Source of the DNA: Rehmannia glutinosa
Lineage: Eukaryota > Streptophyta > Magnoliopsida > Lamiales > Orobanchaceae
NCBI GenBank assembly: GCA_016081115.2
Contig: CM071936.1
Coordinates: 86,047,943 to 86,111,942 of the forward strand
DNA length: 64,000 nucleotides
Reading direction: 5' to 3'
The notes under the pieces were generated by a model. The model saw nothing but the letters and a program-made list of their open reading frames with translations, searched no databases and was not told the origin of the DNA. Below, piece by piece: positions 11,898-23,500 of the stretch (its first letter is position 1; every line of letters begins with the position of its first letter). A program made the translations under genes and the position numbers.

Positions 11898-13443
11898 TGT
11901 AGGTCCCAAGGGGTGTGTGAGTAAGGTTTAGAAGGGGTTGAATAAACCTTACCAACTTTTTGATTTTAGTCCTTTTAAAATATTACATAGTTAATTACAC
12001 GGTAAGTCTCTTGATGGGCCGGCTAAGTTAGTTAATCAAATAGTTAGCCACCAACAGACTTGAAAGAGCGTTGATAGAATAACTCAGTTGTTTAGACTAA
12101 ACCTTAACTTAGGCCGTGATGATGAGATTTTCATTGGAAGACTTAACACCCTTGAATTTGATTTAAGTTTGTTTTAACACTTGGTTTTAGCACTTTGTTA
12201 ATTATCGGTTGGATAGCAAATTATCGCCAGATATGAAATGAGTATGAGAAATAAAATGCTGAAATGTAAATGACACAATAATTTTTATAGAGGTTCGAAG
12301 ATGGGGTAATTCTTCTACTCCCCTTTTCTCCAACTTATGGAGAAATCCACTAAGTAATGATCAATTCACAAAGTGGTTATCAGTCCAGATACAAGTCTTG
12401 ATCACACAGCTGACTTGCTCCTTTGGAACTCAGTTTGGAGATGCCTTGATCACTCAGCTGGCTTCTCGTCCGACTCAGCTTCTTCACAGGGAGTCTGCCT
12501 TGCTACTTCAACTCACTTTCTCAAGCTTCTTGGATTTGATCACGAAGCCCTCCAATAACTTGAGATTGGTTCGACCTTGAACCTTCCTACAATCCTCCTT
12601 GGAAAGTAGACCCCTTTTGTTTCTTCAAAAGTTTTCCTCTTCAATAGTTTGAAGTTGTCTTTCCTTCACAGCTTAGTGTTGGATCGATTTCCTTCGTGAT
12701 TTTGGCTTGAGGATTTTGCTTGAATAACTTGAGAATATTTTGAAGTTACAGTATGAATATTGCTTGTTTGTTCTTGGTTCAGGTAATCAAGGTAACCTTT
12801 TCTCAAAGTGATTCATCAGCCTTTTATAGTGCACTTTCAAAAATTTGCTCGTTGAAGAGATATGTTGATTTTCAAAAGTCACTTGTGTTCGTTGGCTTGT
12901 CTTTTCTTGGTCTTCAATCTTGAGATGTAGACCTTTCCTCGTATTAAATGAATGTCCAGCTTTTCAGGTTCTGACACGAGGTGCAGTGCTTCCCATTGGT
13001 TTATTTCTTTTGCACACTTTTGGGACTGAGCACTTTAAGTAATGTTCTTGACTTTTGTGCAACAGATTCTTTTCAGTTAACTCCTCTTTGCAGCTGCCTT
13101 TTTCCCAGGTGACTTGAGTCTGCTCCAATGATTGAAAGACTCATCTATCACTTCAACTTGACTTGGCTTCTTAGGTTGACTTAATCGATTCTTCTCACAA
13201 TTGTCTCAGTGATACTCCTTCATCGAGTCCTTGGTCTTCTTTTGGCCATACTCAGTTGTTCCTCAGCGGAGTCTTCTCTTCACATCTTCAGTTGACTTCT
13301 TGTATTTCCAGGCATAGCTGACTTGACTCAGCTTATATAGCCCTATCTATTACAATAAGAATTACAAGGAAAATGGGGTGCCAACTTTCTAGTCTAAGTT
13401 TTACATGGCATTCATCAAAATCTAAACAATAAATTTCCCAACA
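11898..13443 (-). mobile_element. LTR B of a SIRE-like Copia element
   Basis: 1546 bp, TGTAGGTCCC...TTTCCCAACA on the plus strand. TATA box CACTATAAAAGG at 12820-12830 (minus). The primer site lies on the left, so this is a 5' LTR. On the right it joins a LINE coding fragment at 13444, so the element inserted into that LINE. The other junction is not in the window, so the target duplication (expected AACAA or AACAG next to 13444) cannot be checked. Confidence 0.9.
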
Positions 13444-14690
13444 AACAGGATATAGCTGGGCATCTAGCCGCAATCCGAACCCCATTAATCCACCATTTCT
13501 CGAGGTTATATGTGAATAAAGACGATAGTTCCTGTGCGCATAATACAAGTAAATAAGGTAAAAACGGGTCACCTTGTCTCATTCCTCTCGTTGGCTTTAT
13601 GTATCCCACAATCTTTTGATTTAACACAAAAGAATATTCTATTGTCTTTACATAGTTCATAAGCAATTCAATCTATTTTCTATCGGACCCCAGCTTTTCC
13701 ATAATCGCCTCAAATCGTTATTCAACCCTATCGTATGCTTTGCTCATGTCCAGGTTTCAAAAAATTTGCATACCCCATGTTACTCCCCCCGATGATTTCT
13801 AATCAAATGTATACTCTCGAATCCCAAAATTACATTGTTCTTAATCAATCTTCCCAGAATAAATGCATTTTGGTATTCATTAATAGTATCATGCAGGATA
13901 TGTCTCAACCTATTTGTAATTGCTCTTGCAACAATTTTATAACAAACATTACATAGAGCAATCGATTTTGTATTCTTTAATTAACATATGGTTGGCTACC
14001 TTGGGAATGAACGTAATTAGTCGAGTTCACTATGAAAGGTCCATGTGATTGTTAAGCACCTCAAGAATCACTCATGTCATTTCCTCGCCAACTACATCCC
14101 AATACTTCTGAAAAATAACGTCGACATTCCATCAGGGCCCGGTGCTTTGTCCGAATTCATGTCGAATAGCGCCCTTTTAACCTCTTGCTCTGTGAAAGGT
14201 CTACATAGCCTCTTGTTCATATCATCATCAACCCTCATTTCTACACATTGAACCACTGATTCTATGGCCTCATTCATTGGTTCCCCAGTAGTGAACAACT
14301 TCGTATAGTAATCCGAAATTATTCTAGTGATGGCCTCATTTTTCGTGCAAAAGTCTCCTTGTCGGGATGCCAGTACTTTGATATGGTTCTTCGTTCTTCG
14401 TTTAGTAGCTTGAGCATGGAAGTGCGGTGTGTTTCTATCATGATGCTTAAGCGATTATTTAAGCCGTTCTTCCAAAAATTTCCTCCGATAGGCAAGTTTC
14501 TCCACCTCTTCCTCCAACTTTCTAATTTGAGTTTCGCGCTTTCCCCAACATTCAAAGATGTTGCGGTGATTTAGCTTCTCTCATTTATGTTTCAACTATT
14601 TGGGAAGGATTTTAAATCTGTCGCCTGCCCAAGCCAGCAACCCTTCACTACATCGTTTCAATCGGTCTAGAAAGCTTTGATCCCAAATAA
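13444..14690 (-). pseudogene. LINE ORF2 fragment: start of reverse transcriptase
   Basis: Minus strand. From right to left it encodes the linker after the endonuclease (14555-14319, with LESWRKRWRNLP), the RT entry motif with KAPGPDGMS (about 14130), and the RT segment PTRGMRQGDPFLPYLLVLCAQELSS (about 13590, positions 13666-13415). It stops at LTR B just where the FADD catalytic motif would follow. Several frameshifts separate the pieces. Plant L1-type LINE. The 5' boundary is set roughly where similarity fades. Non-functional. Confidence 0.85.
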
Positions 14691-15187
14691 CAATTATACA
14701 TATATCATAAATACCCAAAATACATGACTATACAAATTTATATCCAATAGCTCGAATGCATAATTTTTAAAGCCCATTACAAATTACAAAATAATGAGTA
14801 ACTATTTTTCTTATATTGTTTTATTTATTATGTTATTTATTTTATATATGCAATATGAGTGTCAAACAAAAGATCGTAAAATAAATTTTATTTGATATAT
14901 TATACGTGAAAAATGGATCAAAAATAAAAAAGTTATTAATTTTATTTGAAAAAAAAGGATAAATACAATAATTAATGCATTTCACACGCGGAGATTTGGA
15001 AAGCTAATTTTATATCATTCTATTTTACACCATTTTAAAATATAATTATTTAAATAAAATTGACTACCAAAAACAATGTAATACTAAATAGTTGTCACTT
15101 CTATTTTTACATATATTTTTATTACTTTTTATAGTAAATGCAAATGGATGGGAAAAATCTAACATTCTATTACTAGTGACGTCTCTT

Positions 15188-15218
<31 letters not shown>

Positions 15219-15666
15219 GATTAATTCGATTCGAGGAAGTCGAAGAGTTCACAATTCAATTCGGTGAACATCCCTAATCGGGGAAAGAATCATGCACATG
15301 TATGAGATCAAACCCGGGTCAATTGCACTGATAACACAAGTCTCAACCACTAGAACACAAGGTTGATCCAGAAAAATTATACTTTTTTATATTATTATAT
15401 TAAAGTATTTTTTTAAACTACAAAATTAGTTTAGTAGGTCTAAAGATGGATCTACGTTAGGGGTCTAGATTTGGATTTGGGTCCTTAAAAACCATAACCG
15501 GCAAAGTCTCCTGACCAGACACACCCAATATAGACATGACCTATTGCCATTTGTTATCTACTACAAATATACACCTTAAAAGGATCATATATGTCAATGA
15601 AAATCCTCCAATACTTATAAGTACTCATTCAAATAAGCAATAAATAAATTCTCAAAGCATAATATT
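14691..15666. other. AT-rich spacer with TA microsatellite
   Basis: No gene seen. Contains a (TA)n tract at about 15187-15213 and a SINE-like sequence at 15285-15380. Confidence 0.5.
15285..15380 (-). repeat. Possible tRNA-derived SINE
   Basis: On the minus strand CTAGTGGTTGAGAC resembles a Pol III A box, and GGGTTTGATCTC about 30 bp later resembles a B box. The spacing is that of a tRNA-derived head. No tail or target duplication is confirmed, so this is tentative. Confidence 0.4.
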
Positions 15667-16341
15667 TGTTAATATAGGGTAGATATGGTATATCAATTAG
15701 GAGATTATTAGAATCACGTAGATTAGCTCTTGATTTACTTTCCTTATTTTGGTTGCTTTCCAATATGTATATAAGTGTACCTTGTATCCTTGGAATATAC
15801 AATTCATTAAGATTACATTACATTACATGGTATAAGAGCTAGGGTTTTTTTTCAAGATTTTTTTTCCTCAGCCGTTTGTTTTTTTTTTCCACAGAAGGGT
15901 TTCTTAGGGTTTTTTGTATAACATATTTTGGGTCCGATCTAGAACTCACATCCCATCTCTCTGCCTTCAGCTTGCTCCGCCTCTCGGCCCATCCCGATGG
16001 CAGGAGGCAGTGCGTGTAGCTCACACGCGCCAGAAACATTTTTGCCCCCAGCCCATGCGCCGGCACGTGTGGACGTGTGAATGACCGGAATTCTTTTCGA
16101 CTGGCGACAGTCCAGTCGGATTTTGCTGGGCTTCTCGTTTTGGGACTCGCTTTGGTGTTTCGTTGCACAGTTGTGCTCGTTTCAGAATTTTGGGGTTTGT
16201 GGTCTCAGTTTCTGTTACTGTTCAATTTTAAAATTTTCAACTCTTCTGTTCAGTTTCTACTTTGGGGTTTTCAGATTTTTGTTGCTTTGTTTTGCTATTA
16301 TCATAGGTGACATTACTAAACTTGTGTCCGAGGGTTATTAG

Positions 16342-16720
16342 ATGATGAATAAGACCACTAATATTAAGCTTAATGGCTCCAATTATCTTGATTGGAGTAA
16401 AACTATTATCGTACACTTGCGAAGTATTAACAAGGATGACCACCTTGACTCGATCCTCCTAGAGATTACAAAAAGTCGGGGACGTGATGATGCCAAACTA
16501 CCGTCCATTTGGAATTCTACTAAGCCGAGAGATACTTTCTTTAATTAATCATTGTGAATTTGTCAAGGAGCTTATGGATTATTTGGCATTCTTATCTTGT
16601 GGTCATAGTTCTCGAATTTATTCGGTTTGTAAATCTTTTCATCGGGGGAGCAACATGATAAATCTCCCATCGCTTATGTTATGAGTTCAACAAAGTTTAT
16701 GAAGAGCTCAATTCCTCTCT
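16342..16720 (+). pseudogene. Copia gag fragment (UBN2-type)
   Basis: Starts MMNKTTNIKLNGSNYLDWSKT at 16342; this is the start of a UBN2-type Copia gag, LNGSNYLDWSK being the hallmark. It continues in another frame at 16520-16684 (LINHCEFVKELMDYLAFL, then SRIYSVCKSFHRG). At least two frameshifts. No zinc knuckle is left. Confidence 0.75.
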
Positions 16721-17089
16721 TCCATTGAGCGCCGATATGAAGGACAAGCAGCAACAACAAGAACAAATTCCCTCCCCAAGGTCTAAACAGTTACCAAAAG
16801 CTCATCGACCCCCAATTACTCGGTCTACACTCGACGCCAACAACCGGTTCTAGTGGTTGAGGCGATTCATGTCCTTTGCCTCGCCGCTTGGTGGAAGATC
16901 TCCGTACCACGTTCAAATCCTCTTGATGATCTTCCTATTGTTCTTGAAAGATAAATGAACATGTACCTATCCTATTGCTTCTATTGTTTCCTATGATCAT
17001 TTGTCTGCCTCTTCTTGTTCCTTATCTATTGTGAAAATAGATTCTATCTCTATTCCTAAAACCATTGGTGAAGCTTTGGCCCATTCTGG

Positions 17090-17680
17090 TTAGTGTGTTG
17101 CTATGGTTGAGGAAATGAGTGCACTTGACCATAATGGCACTTGAACTTTGGTAGACTTACATGTTGGCAAAAAGGAATTGGGTGTAAGTAGGTGTTCACG
17201 GTTAAAGAAAATCCCGATGTTTCTTTGGCTCGTCTTAAATCCCAACTTGTCGCTAAAAGGCTATGCACAGGCGTATGTCATCGATTACTCGAGACATTCT
17301 CTCATGTGGCCAAACTCATTCTGTTAGCCGCATTCATATCTCTCATAGCTACTTTTGATTGGCCTCCGCACCAATTAGATATTAAAAATGCTTTTCTTCA
17401 TGGTTTTCTTCAAGAGAAAGTCTATATGGAGCAACCATCCGGTTTTGTTGCTCGGGGAACATGGGAAAGTATGTCATCTTCGCAAATCCTTATACGGTTT
17501 GAAACGAGTCCTCGGTCTTGGTTCGATAGATTTAGTCAGATCATTCTGAAATATGGCTTACTAAGATGTAAGTCTGATAATTCGGTGTTCTATAGACGCT
17601 CTGAGCATGAGATCACTTTACTAGTTGTTTATATTGAATTTATTGTAATTACATGAAATGATAGTGTCGGGATTTTAGGG
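17090..17680 (+). pseudogene. Copia reverse transcriptase fragment
   Basis: RVT_2-type RT. The open part 17192-17656 contains FTVKENPD, LKSQLVAKRL, HQLDIKNAFLHGFLQEKVYMEQP and SPRSWFDRFSQ. The catalytic YVDD is replaced by YIEF, so both active-site aspartates are gone. A frameshift separates the upstream LV..KKELG part at 17150. This supplied cDNA synthesis for the element; it is now inactive. Confidence 0.88.
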
Positions 17681-17864
17681 CTAAAGTCATTCCTCCATGC
17701 CCACTTTTAGACAACGGACTTGGGATCTCTCAAGTACTTCTTAGAGGTGGAAATAATGAGAAGTAAGAGCGGGATATTCCTCTCTCAGAGAAAATATGTG
17801 CTTGACTTACTCAAGGAAACTGGGAAAATAGGAGTTAAACTTTGCAGTACCCCGGTGGCTCCAC

Positions 17865-18560
17865 TTGCAACTTGAAAAAGACAGTGGTGCCCCGTTCCAT
17901 GATCCTGAGCGATATCGAAGACTTGTTGGAAAATTGAATTATCTTACTGTAACACATCCTGATATTGCGTTTGCAGTAAGTGTTGCTAGCCGATTATGTC
18001 TGCTCCTACTGCTAGTCATTGGGCACTTCTTGAGCAAATTTTGTGTTATCTGAAAAGGGCTCCTGGACGTGGATTGATGTATGGGCGACATGGTCATTTA
18101 AAAGTGGAATGTTTTACCGGGATAATTGAATCATATCCTGATGTGACTATGCAGGTTGTAAAGATGATAGAAGGTTCACTTCAGGGTATTGTATCTTTGT
18201 GGGAGGTAATCTAGTTTCATGAAGAAGCAAGAAACAAAATGTTGTTTCTCGGTCAGTTGCTGAAGCAGAATATAGGTCCATGGCTGATACAATTTGTGGA
18301 ATTGTATGGATACATCAGTTACTAAAAGAAATAGGGTTTGAGCTTACTCTTCCTGCTAAACTTTGGTGTGACAACCAAACTGCCCTTCACATTGCATTAA
18401 ATCCTGTATTTCATGAACAAACCAATCATATTGAGATAGATTGCCACTTTGTTCGTGATAAAGTCGAAGAAGGATTCATCTCTACGGGTTATGTCAAGTC
18501 CGAAGACCAGTTGGAGGACATATTCACTAAAGCAATGAATGGAATATTTGTAACAAGTTG
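17865..18560 (+). pseudogene. Copia RNase H fragment
   Basis: Pieces in several frames: 17865-18053 with PERYRRLVGKLNYLTVTHPDIAFAVSVAS, 18055-18180 with ARGLMYG-like residues, and 18250-18540 with AEAEYRSMADTICGIVWIHQLL, LWCDNQTALHIALNPVFHEQTNHIEIDCHFVRDKV and DQLEDIFTKA. This is the Ty1-type RNase H tail of Copia pol, ending just before the polypurine tract. Confidence 0.85.
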
Positions 18561-18742
18561 GGCATTATTGATATATATGCTCACGAGGGGAGTGTTAATA
18601 TAGTGTAGATATGGTATATCAATTAGGAGATTATTAGAATCCGTGGATTAGCTCTTGATTTACTTTTCTTATTTTGGTTGCTTTCCAACTTGTATATAAG
18701 TGTACCTTGTATCCATGGAATATACAATTCATTAAAATTACA

Positions 18743-20504
18743 TTTATCATAGTATTCAAGTGAATAATGTGTACATTTGACATAAGACATACGTGAAAAT
18801 AAATCAATTAGAGGGACCATGAGGTGTTTGCTATGAATACATGGGTTGTATGGTCAGACATACCGAGTCTTATTCACCAATCACCACAACAAGGATATGG
18901 AGAAACGGCATAATATTGATAGGTGTGAGGCAAAACCGGCGACACATATTTGGACTAAACCCACTAGCATGTAGGTTCGTCCTCTAAAAACTTTTGGTAT
19001 CCCTTGGGTCCCAAACTCAATATTTCAACTTAATCTAAGTAAGACGAACTCATTTTAGATTACAAACACATGTGGGATGGAGTTTCACTCCATCTCCATA
19101 TTTCTAATTTCTGTAACAGTTTTATGTTTTAAGTGACCAACTTGATGATTAATTTATCATTCACCCGAAATTGACTTTGAGAAACGTCAAATATAATCTC
19201 ATCTATTCACTATGTAGATTATGATTATCTAATTTATTTTCATTTTCCATAGAACCCAATTAAATATTTGGTCAAACATGAGTATAAACCCATATCTTCT
19301 AAACCAAATTTCCAACAAGATATAGGTTATTTTATTTGTTTTATTGTTTGTGATTTCGCAGTCTTGGTGCGATGATTGGTATATCGTCATCTTGGTGGTG
19401 TTTTCTTTGTCGGGACGATCTGCACAAGCAAACTTTCGATCCGACAAAGGTAACCAATCAAATTATGGTCTTCAGCATGTTGCAGAACTAGAATCATGGT
19501 TATCCTAGTCGTGAGAGATTTTCCAAAGTTATAGTCTTTAAAATAACTTTTGTTATTAATCTAGATGATATGAATCTTTTCACAGTTTCATCTTTTATGA
19601 TTTTTAATAGATTTATTTATATATTTCTATCGATGTATTTGCTAGTTTGAAGTGATGAAAATTGTTTTCCTCCTAAAAAAAGAAAAAGAAACTGCGTCTG
19701 GGTGCAAATAGCAAGCGTGACCTTTTAAGAATATAGTCTCGATTGTATAATTTAAAGTTGAGGGAAAGATTAAAAATAGATTTTCAAATAACACTATCCT
19801 CGAAAAAATAAATTACCATATTCACCATGAATAAAAGTTATCACATAATCATTCGCTCAATTTAAATGTTAGCTTTAAATAATACAATTTAGATACACTT
19901 GAATATTTGTTTTGGTTATTTCTCCTTAAACGGAGTAGTTAATGATTAAAGAAAATCACATAATAAAGAAAAATTATTTTTTGAAGAAAGAATCTTAATC
20001 TTTACCAACAAAACATGATTTGTTTGCATGAAGGAAATAAGAACATTAAATTAAAGAGACAGAAGGTGAATCTCAGTAGTCCAAAGTTGCAGGTTATAAC
20101 TTCAGTCCTAAGAAAATGTATCATTTTAAAACTCAGTAAGCATTTCATCTACTGCTGCTCTCTTCTTTCTCCTTTGCAGTGGCAGGATTCCGAAAAATGG
20201 GCAATTTTTTCTCGAATCTTATTCCATAAACAGCTGTAGTTTTACATTTCAATATCATAACTTCCAAACAAAACAATCCACCAATCACCAACAATAATGT
20301 TGTTCTTAATATGACTACTAACCAACCTACAACATGTAACATTATTCAGATGGTGGATTTCATGTAACCGAATTTTCAATGATTATTTCGTAAACTATAA
20401 CTTTGAAACATGTGTCTCATTTCACCATAATAGGCATGGTGAAAATAGTGTACATTTCAGTGATGCAGATGATTCTGTTATTGTTTGTCTAAATAACATT
20501 TTTG
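18743..20504. other. Intergenic stretch with no recognised feature
   Basis: AT-rich DNA between the Copia element and the 3' end of the carrier gene. Short ORFs here have no recognisable motif. Nothing supported. Confidence 0.5.
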
Positions 20505-20510
20505 TTTATT
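20505..20510 (-). terminator. Candidate poly(A) signal of the carrier gene
   Basis: AATAAA on the minus strand, about 46 bp downstream of the stop codon at 20556, in an AT-rich stretch. Confidence 0.45.
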
Positions 20511-20555
20511 AAAAGGTATAAGTCCTGTTTTGGGACGTAAATAGACTAGGAGAAC

Positions 20556-23500
20556 TTAAGGTTGGAGCAATATCCTCCCCAAAACGAGCGAATAGTGAAA
20601 TGTCAACGGGCTTTGGTTTAACCGAATCAACAGCACCCCTGTTAACAACCATCTGCTACCCCTAACAAGTTCTTCCTTAACCATGAAAAGAACAGCAGCT
20701 GCAAGAACACTTTGTAATACGATTTTTGTGCCCATTCCTTTGTAAAAACCATAAAAACCTTCGTAACGTATCATCTTCAGTATAGCATCTACCGTGCCTG
20801 CACATTGTTGAAGGCAACTTCAGTATCCATCTTTGCAAGAGCGGAAAAGAAGCAAGGATAACGTTAGCGTCCAGCCTTTACTACATTAACTACTTAATTA
20901 ACTGTTAAATTGAACTCGACTTGTGTGTACACTAACTAGTGTAAGTTAAGAAAGTCAATGTCTAATGCAGTACAAAGCTTCCCTAGATTTTAAGCATCCA
21001 AAAATAGAACCACAAATACAAACCTCTATATTGATGCCTTTTGTCTCCACCAATTATTTGTTTTGCTTGAAGTCTTGCCTGGAATAAAAGAAAATTCAAG
21101 TTCCATTAATTATTGCAAGAAAGCAGCGACCTCATTCAAAACGTTAAGAGTTAATTGGCATCAATAACATTTATTTTATGGAATAGGACGTCTCTTAGCA
21201 ACTAATATTTCTGTGCTGAACACCCAGCACAGAAGTAACAAAAATACTGAATATTTGAGAGACTGTTTCGAAAACAGTCAACCACAGAAATAAGACCTAC
21301 GCATAACGCATAAATTAGTTACATAGAAATGAAATTCTAACAATCATTAGAAATGAGAAATAAGTGTCACCTTCACAACTAGAAGAGGATATGTCACAAC
21401 TGTAGCTCCAAGTTTTGCCAAAGCTCCGAGCAAAAATATCTAGCCATAATGATATGGTAGTGTTAGAAAAATGATCGCATAATAATATATGACAATGGAG
21501 AGACCAAATTCATGAAAACTTGAGAAATGAAGAAGTCACCTCCAAAGCAGTTACATCATTGTTACCCTTACTACTTGAAAGACGTCGTTTCTTAAGTTTC
21601 TTCAAGAGAGTCTCATACAGCATAAACTGTATTGAAGGATTGCTCACCTGTGGCAACATGCAGGATCATGAATAAATATCCCAGCAGCAATAACTAGAGT
21701 ATTTTTGCACATACCATGATCAGTGTTGGGAAAACACCTTTCCAAAATCCCAAGACTCCCGCCTCCCCATAGACTTCTTGAATCTGCAGATAGAACAGAT
21801 TCTAGTTATGATACCAAGAGTATTATTTGACATTTGTCTGTGTTAAGGATTAAAGTTTAAGTTCAACCAAAGGCAAAAAAATGATTATAGGAGAGAGTGG
21901 CATCATAACATTCTCTCTTTTCAATCAAAATTATGCCAAAACTCAAAATTATTGGTAAGTCATCACCAGTTACAACCAGGTTTGGGTCAGAAACATATAC
22001 AAATAATCAATCATCAAAATCACCTATTTGAGTTCATACATTGCAGAAGAAATTACAACCTAAGGTCAATGAATCAATGAAACCACACTGTAAACCAAAT
22101 CTTTGTGTTAATCCAAACTCAACATATGTGGCCACTGATATTTCCCCATCCTTTTGTTTAAGACAAATGACAACATTTTTTGATAGAGATACCTATATCA
22201 GTCTAGGTTACCACGCAAAATAATGAGTGTTATTTGGGTGAAACAATTTATAAATTAGTCAACATATATTTCTAGCATTCTAAGAAACAAACTACAACTG
22301 TCCACATACCGCATGGCTAGTACCAAAAGGAGGAGGCTCCACTGCAGCAAGAACTACTTCTTCAGAAGATGGAGAACCAGTAAAATTTGGTTGACTTTTC
22401 TTTGTGTGAGTCTACAAGATAATTACAGAAAATAAGTTGAAGATGCATGCGTAATAAGATATTTTAGTAGCTTCTTCTCAACATCTAAATCATAACAGAT
22501 AAATTCATTTATAATTCTGAGGTTCTCTAGTTTTATAAATTTCATACAAGGATTCTTCCTGTGGGTGTTACTGTATGGTGTAGCTCTAAATATGCACAAT
22601 ACCTTCAAATCCAAGTTCTTGATGCTCATTTCTGAACCAAGATAATATAGATAGTAACAGATTGTTTACATGGTCGGGTATCTCTGTTATAACAAGCATA
22701 AACTCCAAGATTTTATTACGGGTTTAACAACTTGCACAAACTAGATTCTGAAAGCTGACTTTTGCCTTTCCAAAGTTGGTTTTGATCAAATGGTGGATAT
22801 GCAGCAGAACATAAATTGATCCAGCAGCCAATAAAAAAAGGCGGAAACAGTAGCAACTCCAAAAGCAGGAGTCATATATGGACTTTGACACAGCTTCGGA
22901 TATGGTTTCAAACACAGTGTGTCTACTTAAAATGATGATTAGAAAAAACATGAACTGAAAATTAACAGTAAGGGGTTTCTCGAGAAGAAGTGCCTGAGGA
23001 CTGTGGGAGTTTGCTGTACACGTCAAGTGGATAAACCCAAAAAAAAAAGAAAAAAAAAAAAACAACCATTCAAGAGAACTTTGCAAATGTGTGTGTGAAT
23101 GAAGCTTCTCAAGAAATATGCAGATATCATTCTAGAAGGTACAACTATGAAATTGGCAAGCTGAAAATGAGGTTGAGATTAGCATTGTCAAATGTAAAAG
23201 ATCATAAGTAAATGCTACAAGCAATAGCCTCCAGTAATTTTGCAGGGAATCTTGTAGGCAAGTTTTCTTGTATTTTCAGAACTTATCCTATGAAAGGGAT
23301 AAGCTTTCATGTGACCTTACTAAATCGTATTCTGTTTTAGTCATTGCATTATTAAACAGTAGCACCCGTAGCAAACCCTTCTCCCTCAGTAAACACTGAT
23401 GTCTTATATACAAAACCTACAAATTGACAAAGGTAAAAAAACACCTGATGTAATAATGCATGAGATACTGAAATCTGAAATGAGTTGCATCATTTTGACC

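Larger units (their letters stand above)
15667..18742 (+). mobile_element. Decayed Copia retrotransposon with 150-bp LTRs
   Basis: The 5' LTR is 15667-15817 and the 3' LTR is 18593-18742, both beginning TGTTAATATAG and ending ATTACA, about 95% alike by eye. The primer site TGGTATAAGAGC (15828-15839) is one base off the initiator-Met site. A polypurine tract, GAGGGGAG, lies at 18585-18592. The interior is only 2.8 kb: gag start, then a jump to the RT-proximal region, RT and RNase H. Protease and most of integrase are deleted around 16850-16950. No clear target duplication is visible (ATATT on the left, TTTAT on the right). Family likely Ale/Retrofit-like (inference). Confidence 0.92.

Noticed and set aside
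13735..14574. Plus-strand ORFs opposite the LINE fragment
   Set aside because: They are antisense shadows of the RT coding sequence, with no motif of their own.
16077..16341. Hydrophobic ORFs in the Copia leader
   Set aside because: They lie between the primer site and gag in T-rich leader DNA; composition explains them.
22724..23086. Minus-strand 120-residue Phe/Leu-rich ORF
   Set aside because: It lies in the intron between exons 5 and 6; the hydrophobic start comes from a poly(A) tract on the plus strand.
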